From the NCBI GenBank assembly GCA_001771815.1, contig MEPU01000012.1, positions 103,279-167,278 on the forward strand: 64,000 nucleotides of DNA, read 5' to 3'. A program made the position numbers and the translations under genes. The notes under the pieces were generated by a model. The model had not been told where the DNA came from. It did no database searches and was given only the letters and a program-made list of their open reading frames with translations. How positions within the stretch are numbered: the first letter of the stretch is position 1; each line of letters opens with the position of its first letter. This stretch comes from Bdellovibrionales bacterium RIFCSPHIGHO2_01_FULL_40_29. GTDB taxonomy: Bacteria; Bdellovibrionota; Bdellovibrionia; Bdellovibrionales; Bdellovibrionaceae. Positions 26,487 through 34,299 of the stretch are shown piece after piece.

Positions 26487-27752
26487 ATGAAACTCATAAT
26501 TGCATCACTTTTATTCTGGGGACTTAATGCCTTTGCAAACGCTCCGAGTATTCGCGGCTTTAACTTGGTTGATAATGACTCGATAAAATTTGACTCTGCC
26601 GCCACTCCGACTGATCCCAAAACTCCTGCGCAAATCGCTGTTGATCATGCTAAGCGCCTTGGCGCCAATCATGTCATCTTGAATGTGCGCGCCATCATGA
26701 AAGGTGGTCACGGTAATGAAATCATTCCAATGACTCCACCAGCCGATCGCGGTAACGAATTAAAACGCATGGTTCGATTAGCCAAATACATCAAATCATT
26801 AGGCATGACTGTTGGCATCCGTCCCATATTTTTTGTCTTTGGACCCAATGGTGAATTTCCGTATTTTGAAAAATTATCTGATGGCACCAGTAAATTGTGG
26901 TGGCATGGAAATATTCAGCCTCAAGATCCAAATCGTTGGTTTGAATCATTCCGCGTTTTCTTGGATGTTTATTTAACTTTTGCAAAAGCCGCAAAAATTG
27001 AAGAATTTACCGTGGGTGCAGAGCTTTATTCAATGACTGTTGGCGTGGAAGATCAATGGACAGAATACCCTTATGGATTTCCGGGACGTTGGCTTGAATT
27101 ATTACGTTACGTTCGTAAAATTTTACCCAATGCTCGCTTGATGTATGACATCAACTTTACCGATGACAGCGTGAACAGTGGCGGTTTATCGGCCTCTGGT
27201 GGCGAATTAGAGCGTTGGAGATACCGCATTGTGGATTTAGCTGATCGAATGGAACCCAGTGAACGTAAAATTTGGGAGGACCTGACAAACTTTTGGAAGG
27301 AATTAGATGCAATTGGTATTGATATGTACCGATCGCTGGCCAGTGCAAATCAAATATTTCCAAAAGATTTTGAAACATTGACTCAAAAACTCAAAGAGCG
27401 AACAGATTCATTTGCAACTCAGATGGACAATACCTTGACGCAAATTTCTTTGGCTGTCGATATGGATAAACCCATGATTTTTAAAGAAGTTGGTTTTCGC
27501 AGCGTCGAAGCCGGCTTTATTGATCCTTTTGCTTACGCGGGATCAGGAACAGTCAATATCGTACACCAAGCCAGTGCGATGCGAGCTTTACTTGAAAGTT
27601 TTTGGGATCCTCAATGGCCATGGTTTGCTGGTGTTAACTTCTGGGAAATTTCACTTTCACCAGAACTGGTGGGACCAAATGACAATGGCTTCAGCCCTGT
27701 TGGAAAAGAACTCTCGGAAAGTATTATTTTTAATTACTATCGCCGCCCTTAA
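26487..27752 (+). CDS. Secreted GH113-like (clan GH-A) glycoside hydrolase
   Basis: 421 residues, signal peptide ending 'NAFANA', GGAG eight bases before the ATG. The rest reads as a TIM barrel of clan GH-A: 'RGFNLVDND' strand 1, 'LGANHVILNVRA' strand 2 and 'GMTVGIRPIFF' strand 3. The acid/base Glu is at the end of strand 4 ('TVGAELYSM'), and the nucleophile Glu at strand 7 ('IFKEVGFRS'). 'GVNFWEIS' forms strand 8. Pattern and length match GH113-type beta-mannanase-like enzymes. It is the last gene of the locus and ends at a strong terminator. It may trim or clear the locus's own polymer; attack on prey polysaccharide is also possible. Confidence 0.84.
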   Translation: MKLIIASLLFWGLNAFANAPSIRGFNLVDNDSIKFDSAATPTDPKTPAQIAVDHAKRLGANHVILNVRAIMKGGHGNEIIPMTPPADRGNELKRMVRLAKYIKSLGMTVGIRPIFFVFGPNGEFPYFEKLSDGTSKLWWHGNIQPQDPNRWFESFRVFLDVYLTFAKAAKIEEFTVGAELYSMTVGVEDQWTEYPYGFPGRWLELLRYVRKILPNARLMYDINFTDDSVNSGGLSASGGELERWRYRIVDLADRMEPSERKIWEDLTNFWKELDAIGIDMYRSLASANQIFPKDFETLTQKLKERTDSFATQMDNTLTQISLAVDMDKPMIFKEVGFRSVEAGFIDPFAYAGSGTVNIVHQASAMRALLESFWDPQWPWFAGVNFWEISLSPELVGPNDNGFSPVGKELSESIIFNYYRRP

Positions 27753-27756
27753 AATG

Positions 27757-27782
27757 AAAAAAGCCCGCAAGGGCTTTTTTTT
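27757..27782. terminator. Bidirectional intrinsic terminator
   Basis: A G/C-rich hairpin (AAGCCC, loop GCAA, GGGCTT) is flanked by an A-run on the left and a T-run on the right, so it can stop transcription from both sides. It separates the glycosidase gene (ends 27752) from the convergent TolC-family gene (stop begins 27781). Confidence 0.92.
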
Positions 27783-29196
27783 ACTCTAAAATTTTATCAA
27801 TCAAAGCTAGATCTGCTTCAGATAGCTGTCCTGATGTAAACTTTAACTTGAGAGAGGCCACAATAGCACTCATACGCTCAAGATTATAATCACGGCGAGT
27901 CTGAAACATCATCTGTTGAGCCTGTAGCATATCTGTCAATGTGCTTGTTCCTGATTGATAACCTTCAGCCGTCGTTGTGTAATTATCTTTAGCTACCGTA
28001 TAGGCTGACTTTAAAGCATGAGATTTTTCAATTGATGAAATTGTCGCCGTGAAATTTTCGCGAGCCTGAGATGTGATCGCTGTTTCAGCGCCTCGGCGGT
28101 CTTCTAAAAATTTTTCACTCATAGCCCCAGATTCACGGGTGGCTGCAGATCTTGACCCACCATCATATAATGGAATCGTCATATAAACCCCAACAGTTGC
28201 CCCACGACTTGTCGAAGAGTTTGAGCTAAACATCGAATGATTCTTACTTGTACGATCAATACCCGCACTGGCTCCGAAGTAAACATACGGACTATAGGCA
28301 GCTCGTGCTAATCCGATATCTTGTTTTGAAAGTTCATACAAAGAGTCTTGCGAGCGCACGATCAAACTGTCTTTGGCTGCTTGATCTGCCCAAGCTTCGC
28401 GGTTGTTAGGACTGGGCTCACTAATGGGTGCATTTTCAGAAACCATTTTGAGTGATTTTATCTTCAAACCCGTTCTTTGGCTCAGATCATATGTTCGTGA
28501 ATCAAGATCCGATTTACTTTTCTGGGACTGAGCTTCAGCAATTCGTAATTCGGCTTCTAGTCGAGTGACATTTTGTTTTGTACCCAGTCCGCGATCAAAA
28601 CGAATTTTTTCAAGATCATAAGTCTTGCGTAAATAGCTGACCTGAGCTTCGTCAATTTTTGCATTCACTTGCACGGATAAAATATCAAAATAATTTGTTG
28701 CAGTTCTTAAAACTAAATCTTGCCGTGCTAGTAACGTGCGAAGTTCAGCCAATTGCACCTGAATTTCGGCCTTTGTCATATTGATATTGTTTTCTTGGCG
28801 ATAGATTGGATAAGTCAAATTGATCATGAGATTGCCACCCGCACCACTTTCGTTCCCCGAAAAACTTTGGGTGTGATACAAGCCACCCGTAGCATCGACT
28901 CGCGCCCCTTTAGCGGCTTCAGCCATATGCAGACGTTGGCGAACAGCCTCAGCTTCATGGCGAGCGGCTGCATACGAACTATCTGTCTCGACAATAGCTT
29001 CAAAAATTCGAGTCATACCCAGCTTGTTCGAATCACTGACCTGATGAGATCTTTCGACCTTGGACTTCAATGGCGTGGACAAGCTATAGTCTAACTTCAA
29101 GGCGAGTGAATCCTTAGCCCACGAATTAAAAGGCACTGCCATCGAAGTGGCTAACGTTAACCCAGCAATAGTCCGAACATAGTTTTTTGTTTTCAT
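27781..29196 (-). CDS. TolC-family outer membrane efflux protein
   Basis: 471 residues, signal peptide cleaved near 'NSWA'. It has the two-fold repeated helical/strand layout of TolC proteins: long amphipathic helices ('RHEAEAVRQRLHMAEAAKG', 'EARLRI'-like segments rich in Gln/Ala/Arg) and conserved 'GLGTKQNVTRLEAELR' and 'YQSGTSTLTDMLQAQ' turns (partly quoted). Both are typical of the periplasmic entry coils. It should form the trimeric outer-membrane channel of a type I secretion or efflux system. No inner-membrane partner is adjacent, and it is a single-gene unit. It could export surface proteins such as those in this window, but nothing proves that. Confidence 0.9.
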   Translation of the reverse strand: MKTKNYVRTIAGLTLATSMAVPFNSWAKDSLALKLDYSLSTPLKSKVERSHQVSDSNKLGMTRIFEAIVETDSSYAAARHEAEAVRQRLHMAEAAKGARVDATGGLYHTQSFSGNESGAGGNLMINLTYPIYRQENNINMTKAEIQVQLAELRTLLARQDLVLRTATNYFDILSVQVNAKIDEAQVSYLRKTYDLEKIRFDRGLGTKQNVTRLEAELRIAEAQSQKSKSDLDSRTYDLSQRTGLKIKSLKMVSENAPISEPSPNNREAWADQAAKDSLIVRSQDSLYELSKQDIGLARAAYSPYVYFGASAGIDRTSKNHSMFSSNSSTSRGATVGVYMTIPLYDGGSRSAATRESGAMSEKFLEDRRGAETAITSQARENFTATISSIEKSHALKSAYTVAKDNYTTTAEGYQSGTSTLTDMLQAQQMMFQTRRDYNLERMSAIVASLKLKFTSGQLSEADLALIDKILE

Positions 29197-29346
29197 CGAA
29201 GCTCCCGTATTAGAAAAATGGTTCGATGAGATCCTTTTGCAAAAAACACGGCTTTTGAATCTAGTGTTAAAGCTTCTTAACCCTATGCTGAGCCCATGGA
29301 CGATGACTAGGAGTTTGACAGCGCCAAATTATGTCGATGTCACTTT

Positions 29347-29697
29347 TCAATTCCATTTAGGAAAGTAACGGCATTTTCCTTTTAATGAGTCGACTTGACG
29401 GATGAGTCCGGCATTTGTCCCCGTTAAAACATTCGAATGTTTCGTCATGCGTAGGCTCTTATTTGAGGTGGAATTTTCGGCCTCTGAGGCGTGGGCCCGT
29501 TCTATAATTCGAATTCGGTGCAAGTTCGAAATAATATTGTTTTCAAGAGCCTCCAGCAAAGAATGATAGTTACCAAAAAAGCATTCATTGGCTTCGCGAA
29601 AAGTCTGTGGAAAACCTGTCCTATTTACCAAGGGCGCCAGTTGCGAAGGTGTCACCGCAGAATAGAAAAATAAAATAAAGAATAAACTTTTAAACAT
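29347..29697 (-). CDS. Small secreted protein of unknown function
   Basis: 116 residues with a convincing signal peptide (MFKSLFFILFFYSAVTPS) and a Shine-Dalgarno-like AGGGA about eight bases before the ATG. The mature part has two cysteines ('NECFFG' and 'KGKCRYF') that could form a disulfide, and a Ser/Asn/Thr-rich middle. No family recognised. It stands alone between the TolC-family and binding-protein genes. The signal peptide and ribosome binding site argue for a real gene, but there is no supporting context. Confidence 0.5.
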   Translation of the reverse strand: MFKSLFFILFFYSAVTPSQLAPLVNRTGFPQTFREANECFFGNYHSLLEALENNIISNLHRIRIIERAHASEAENSTSNKSLRMTKHSNVLTGTNAGLIRQVDSLKGKCRYFPKWN

Positions 29698-29801
29698 GAT
29701 GTGTCCCTGCTACGTACATTACACATTAACCGTTAAAATCAAGTATAGTTTACTGCTAGCAAGACGAATAGGAGTAGTTGTGAAATCTCAAGAATAGAGA
29801 T

Positions 29802-29843
29802 ACCTAACGTTAACCCTCTTATAAAAACGATTCTACGTTAGGT
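29802..29843. repeat. Perfect 9-bp inverted repeat with 24-bp spacer
   Basis: ACCTAACGT at 29802-29810 is matched by ACGTTAGGT at 29835-29843. No T-run follows on either strand, so it is not a standard terminator. It lies between the stop of the binding-protein gene and the start of the small secreted protein gene, and could be an operator pair or an RNA hairpin. Confidence 0.6.
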
Positions 29844-29874
29844 GTATTAAATTGATACAATCTTTAAGAAAAAT

Positions 29875-30645
29875 CTATTTATACTTGGCAGAAATTTTAT
29901 CTAAATCACCCGATTTTTTCAATTTTTCAAGATCGGCTTGAAGCTTGTTGAAAATATCTTCAGATAATTTTTTTGATGTCGCTAAATACAAAGGCTCTTC
30001 TTTAAAATTGGCCTCTATTATTTTAACTTTACCTTCAAGTTTGGCATTCTTAATAGCCGTCAATAATGTCATATCTTGTCCATAGAAAAAACGAGCTCGT
30101 TTATCCAATAGCTTTGAAAAATTTTGTTCATCTGTTTTAGCAGAATCATCCACTGTGAGTTTTTCAGCTTGAGCTGTCTTAACTAAAGTGGATCCAAAAG
30201 TCACAAGCACGGTGCCTTCTTTTCCTAACTTTCGCACATCTTCATAATTACTGATTTTCACATCGTCATCGGCACGAACAGCCATCACATGTTTAATCGT
30301 ATAAAGTGGAATGGATGCATAGTTGTATTTTTTGATGCGTTCAGCAGATTTAAGCAAACAAAAGAAAACGTCGATCTGGCCACTCTCGAGCATGGGCTCA
30401 ACGCGCGACAATGGTGCATACTCAGTGGCACCCGTAATTTTAATATCGGGATCAATAGATTCAACTTTTTTAATGATTTCACTGCAGATTCCTGGTTTTG
30501 CAGCATCAGCTACATTGTATTTTACAAGGGCCGAATCCTGCGCATAAGTTTTCAGTGTTTTAACTTTTGCCTGGGCTTGAGCTTGAACATCATTTGAAAA
30601 AGTAACAATCGCCATAGCTGCTATAAAAAAAATATTTTTTTTCAT
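29875..30645 (-). CDS. Solute-binding protein, family 3 (periplasmic)
   Basis: 256 residues with signal peptide (cleavage near 'NDVQA'). It has the amino-acid-type family 3 pattern: 'GICSEIIKKVESIDPDIKI', then 'RVEPMLESGQIDVFFCLLKSAERIKKYNYASIP' (partly quoted; the classic 'l..G..D......t..R......fs.p' block) and a C-terminal 'LKKSGDLDKISAKYK'. No ABC permease or ATPase is nearby, so it is a lone binding protein. These may serve a distant transporter or act as a ligand sensor. It resembles the two other binding proteins at 59902 and 60790. Confidence 0.87.
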   Translation of the reverse strand: MKKNIFFIAAMAIVTFSNDVQAQAQAKVKTLKTYAQDSALVKYNVADAAKPGICSEIIKKVESIDPDIKITGATEYAPLSRVEPMLESGQIDVFFCLLKSAERIKKYNYASIPLYTIKHVMAVRADDDVKISNYEDVRKLGKEGTVLVTFGSTLVKTAQAEKLTVDDSAKTDEQNFSKLLDKRARFFYGQDMTLLTAIKNAKLEGKVKIIEANFKEEPLYLATSKKLSEDIFNKLQADLEKLKKSGDLDKISAKYK

Positions 30646-30741
30646 TTATTCTCCGGGTGGTTGAAGGCTCAGTCTATTCTAAGAATTATTTCGAGTAAAG
30701 GCCAGGTCCACGCCGAACGTAGAGCCTTGACCTCTCTAAGA

Positions 30742-31716
30742 TCACTCACATCGATATGTTGCCATTTCTACGATTGATCCCTCTGTGATATTTGTATCAG
30801 AGGCATCTCCACATTGCCCCACTCCGTTCTTTTTAACAGACATGGATACTTTGCGGCCTTCAGATTTCCATTTTTTCAGTTGCAACTTTGCAGCAATTAA
30901 ATCAGAGCCCTCGAATTTATCCCAAAAACATTTCTTCTGAACTTCAGGCGTTGGTGGCGTGTATGGATTTGTCACACCCAGTTCCAATGATTTCTCGAGC
31001 TGTGCACGATACCCAAAACCCAAGATCCATTCTGGTTTCTCCTCACATCGACTCGATTCATACTGACAGTTTAACCATTCAACAGAGTAGATTCCTGTTC
31101 TATTACTAATAACTCCGTCCATTTTATCACCATTCCAACAGAATGTTCCCTTGGCTTCTTGAACTGTGATCCCAAAGTAAACTTCAAACGAATTTGAATA
31201 CGGTGGTTGATACCACAATCCCCCAAACATTTTTTTACGAAGTGAATCGTCTTCGGGATTTGTCAAACCCTGTACCATCAACTCAATAGCTGGAGTCCGA
31301 TGTGTCTCAGGATAATTCTCTGGAGATGCGCGATTGAGTTTATTTAAAATCATAGCTCGAGTCGGACGAAAATTGCTTTGATCCGATTTATTCGGAACGT
31401 CACATGATAGAGCCATGATATCTAATAATGCCTGAGCTTTTGCTGAGAGTTGCGGAACAGGCACAACTTGAGGCACTTCGCATTTTGAACAACTTAAAAG
31501 CTGAGTTGAAGAATCGCTCGCACACTCACCATTCGAAAGCTTATAGCCATAGGTGACTTCTGGCGATGGCTCAGAGGGTTCAACAACTGGAACTTCTGAT
31601 TTCAGTTGATCCTCGACAGCGACCTCTGCAAAGTCAGTTCTGCTGCAGGCGCTCAGCATTGTTACTGCAACTATTGCAGGAAGAAATTTTTGAGTGTATT
31701 TATTCGTGTTTTTCAT
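30742..31716 (-). CDS. Lipoprotein of unknown function
   Basis: 324 residues with a lipoprotein signal: hydrophobic region then lipobox 'TMLSAC' (Cys24). A Pro/Glu/Val-rich linker follows (about 35-60), then a cysteine-rich region ('GECASD', 'LLSCSKCEVP', 'LSCDVP') and a C-terminal domain with further Cys pairs ('GTFCWNGDKMDG', 'LNCQYESSRC', 'VGQCGD', 'TYRCE'). At least ten cysteines suggest several disulfides in an exported, rigid domain. I do not recognise the family. It stands alone; the 97-base gap to the binding-protein gene holds no clear terminator. Confidence 0.8.
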   Translation of the reverse strand: MKNTNKYTQKFLPAIVAVTMLSACSRTDFAEVAVEDQLKSEVPVVEPSEPSPEVTYGYKLSNGECASDSSTQLLSCSKCEVPQVVPVPQLSAKAQALLDIMALSCDVPNKSDQSNFRPTRAMILNKLNRASPENYPETHRTPAIELMVQGLTNPEDDSLRKKMFGGLWYQPPYSNSFEVYFGITVQEAKGTFCWNGDKMDGVISNRTGIYSVEWLNCQYESSRCEEKPEWILGFGYRAQLEKSLELGVTNPYTPPTPEVQKKCFWDKFEGSDLIAAKLQLKKWKSEGRKVSMSVKKNGVGQCGDASDTNITEGSIVEMATYRCE

Positions 31717-31944
31717 GTTGCACCTCAGTCATATGACACCAATACTTTCGGTGAGCACGACTATTGACTTAAGACTTTAAGCATTAAAAAATGACGTGAA
31801 TAAAAATAGTTTCGACTTCAGATTTTTTTGAAAAAAAGTTGGACGCTTTTTGAGATTTATATTTTTCACTTCAAAGACCAAGGTCTGGCTAAAAATATCA
31901 GTTATGCAATTACTGTCTGAAATTTAGACACATCACTTCATACG

Positions 31945-32595
31945 TTACTCAACATTGATGCGGTCTAAAAATTCATCTTTGTGGATCAATTTACCACCGA
32001 AACTTTCACACACGGATGTCACCATTTGAATGTCCATCCACGTATGCCCCCATGATTTCAAAACTTGAATCAACTCATAGAGTGCTAACTTCGAAGCATT
32101 AGAAACTTTAAAAAACATGCTCTCACACGAGACATATTTTTGAGATTGCACAGCATAGATTCCACCCACTAAAACCCCATTTTGCCAAACTTCGAGAGAC
32201 ATAGCATAACCTGACAAATGCATTTCATTATACGCTCGCTGCATTTTAGAATTGATCCACGTGCCTTGCTGCCCCGGGCGAACTTGCTCTTTGCAATTGC
32301 GGATCACATCACGAAAACAAGTATTTTGAGTAATTACGAATTCGGAGCGGTGCTTTCGATACCATTTTAAAAAACTCTTTGGTGGATGAACGTCTGCAAA
32401 ATCTATCACTCCCCGCTCATCCGGACAAAACCACAAAAGTGGATAGCCATCGTGAGGCCACGGAAAAATTCCATGATCATAGGCTTGAACTAAATTATCT
32501 ACGGTTAATGTGCCCCCAATACCAATGACACCTTCGTTAGTGGGCTCACGAGGATTTGGGAAATTAAGCACGAGCCGTGCTTTCTTTGCAAACAT
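31945..32595 (-). CDS. aat: Leucyl/phenylalanyl-tRNA--protein transferase
   Basis: The preferred start is ATG 32595 (MFAKKARLVLNFPNPREP), giving 216 residues; an in-frame ATG at 32640 would add 15. Diagnostic Aat blocks are present: 'FPNPREPTNEGVIGIGGTL', 'AYDHGIFPWPHDGYPLLWFCPDERGVI' (partly quoted), 'GTWINSKMQRAYNEMHLSGYA' (partly), 'GGIYAVQ', 'CESMFF' and 'DIQMVT'. The enzyme adds Leu or Phe to N-terminal Lys/Arg of proteins, marking them for ClpS/ClpAP degradation. It overlaps the end of the recQ-like gene by 32 bases, so the two are coupled. Length is typical of Aat (about 190-240). Confidence 0.93.
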   Translation of the reverse strand: MFAKKARLVLNFPNPREPTNEGVIGIGGTLTVDNLVQAYDHGIFPWPHDGYPLLWFCPDERGVIDFADVHPPKSFLKWYRKHRSEFVITQNTCFRDVIRNCKEQVRPGQQGTWINSKMQRAYNEMHLSGYAMSLEVWQNGVLVGGIYAVQSQKYVSCESMFFKVSNASKLALYELIQVLKSWGHTWMDIQMVTSVCESFGGKLIHKDEFLDRINVE

Positions 32596-34066
32596 CACAA
32601 TGTCCACATGGCTTTTGATGATGAAATCCAAAATAGGCATAAATTTGCACTAAGCGACACTCGTTAGTATTTTGAATCCATCTTAAAAGAGATAACAGTT
32701 TTTTCTGGTGTTCTTTTTTCAATAGGGATTGATCTTCAGTTTTAAAATGCTCAGGTGTTGGAGCCGCGACAGCACGAAAACCAAATGGAGTTTCTTCTTC
32801 TTCAAGACATCCCCAACGGTGTAAAATAGAAACGGCGGCATTCACTCGAAAGTCTTTTCTATTCTTAAAAACCATCTGTTCACGTAAAAAATCAAACCCC
32901 TGACTTGCAACTTTTGATGGTTGCGTTTCAATAAGATCATAAACTTTTTCGATAAACTCACGTTCAGGGTAAGCCCAGTTTAAGAAATCCATCTGAATCA
33001 TCAAATCATCTTCGGAGTACAGAAAATATCCGCAGGCTTTCTGTCCATCGCGCCCAGCCCGACCAACCTCCTGAAAATAAGCTTCCAGGGACGATGGTAT
33101 TTCATAATGAATCACATTTCGCACATCGGCTTTATCGATTCCCAAACCAAATGCCGGAGTTGCCAGAATCCATTTCATTTTACCTGTCAAAAATTGATTT
33201 TGATTTTTTCTCTTAAAATCCGCTGGCAGATCACCATAGTATTTTAAGAATGAAATCTTTTTTGAATTCAAAAAATTTGCGGCTTTTTCCAAAGTCTGAA
33301 CTAATGTGAAATAAACTATTCCACTGGTTTGTTGGTTGTCGCTCATTAACTTTAAGAGCGCCTCATTTTTCTCGGTATCACTATAGGTTTCTACAATATT
33401 CAGGGACAATTCAGGACGAGCCAAACCTCCGAAAATAATTTCTTTTTCTTCACACAATTTAAACTGTTGAGTGATATCTTGACGCACATCTTCAGTTGCG
33501 GTTGCCGTTAAACCCAACATCGGCGGGTTTCCTAATCGTTCTCGGAAACCCTGCAGCTTGGAATAATCCGGCCTGAAATCATGCCCCCAAAGGGATACGC
33601 AGTGAGCTTCATCAACCACAAATAACTTGAGCTTTATGGATGCAAGACATTTCCAAAATTCTTCTTTCCGAAAACGTTCGGGCGTGCAAAAAACCAATTG
33701 GTATTGACCTGCGGCAATCCCCTCCATGCGCGACTGCTTCTCCTGACCACTCAGGGATGAATTGATAAAGGTCGCTTTAATCTGAAATGAAAGTGCTTTT
33801 TGTGTTTGGTCCTGCATCAGTGCAATCAATGGTGAAATAACTAAAACGATCTCGATGAATTTTCCGTCCGCTGTTTTTTTACAAAGAGTTGATGGCAGCA
33901 GGTAAGTCAGAGATTTTCCAGCTCCAGTGGGCATTAGTCCCAGTAAGGATTGATTCTCAAGAACTCGAGTGATGATTTCTTTTTGCGGAAATCGAAAAGA
34001 TTCAAAGCCAAAGTGCACACGCAAATGCTGATCAAGATCGATTTTTTGAGACGTGTTTTCTGCCAC
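32564..34066 (-). CDS. recQ: RecQ-family ATP-dependent DNA helicase
   Basis: 500 residues: motif 0 region 'FGFESFRFPQKEII', Walker A 'LMPTGAGKSLTYLLP', Walker B 'FVVDEAHCVSLWGHDFRPDY', motif III 'GLTATAT', and motif VI 'FQEVGRAGRDGQ'. The RecQ zinc-binding region follows with 'CRLVQIYAYFG' and 'PCGHCDVC'. The protein ends right after the zinc module, so the winged-helix and HRDC domains of E. coli RecQ (about 610 residues) are missing. Short RecQs of this type are common. It unwinds 3'-tailed DNA in recombination repair. It is the first gene of the pair with aat. Confidence 0.92.
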   Translation of the reverse strand: MAENTSQKIDLDQHLRVHFGFESFRFPQKEIITRVLENQSLLGLMPTGAGKSLTYLLPSTLCKKTADGKFIEIVLVISPLIALMQDQTQKALSFQIKATFINSSLSGQEKQSRMEGIAAGQYQLVFCTPERFRKEEFWKCLASIKLKLFVVDEAHCVSLWGHDFRPDYSKLQGFRERLGNPPMLGLTATATEDVRQDITQQFKLCEEKEIIFGGLARPELSLNIVETYSDTEKNEALLKLMSDNQQTSGIVYFTLVQTLEKAANFLNSKKISFLKYYGDLPADFKRKNQNQFLTGKMKWILATPAFGLGIDKADVRNVIHYEIPSSLEAYFQEVGRAGRDGQKACGYFLYSEDDLMIQMDFLNWAYPEREFIEKVYDLIETQPSKVASQGFDFLREQMVFKNRKDFRVNAAVSILHRWGCLEEEETPFGFRAVAAPTPEHFKTEDQSLLKKEHQKKLLSLLRWIQNTNECRLVQIYAYFGFHHQKPCGHCDVCKESTARA

Positions 34067-34299
34067 TCTTAGAGCTTAAACAACTGCGCTCAGGAACGCT
34101 ATGGAGTTTTTCATTCGTTTTGAACCATTACGCCCTTAGTATTGCTTAAAAAACTTACACAAACGGTCTGGATTTTGGCAAAAAGGGGTTGTCACGAGGA
34201 AGTCTTTTCAATCACCCTTTGCTCTGAAATAAAATTAATGTTACCTAAATACTCTTGATTATTAATTCTTAAAATTTAAGAACAAAAAAAAGGATAGTT

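Noticed and set aside
30664..30727. Inverted repeat AAGGCTC / GAGCCTT between binding-protein and lipoprotein genes
   Set aside because: The loop is about 50 bases and there is no T-run; probably chance.
31915..31931. Small hairpin TGTCT / AGACA after the aat gene
   Set aside because: Five-base stem with no T-run; too weak to call a terminator.
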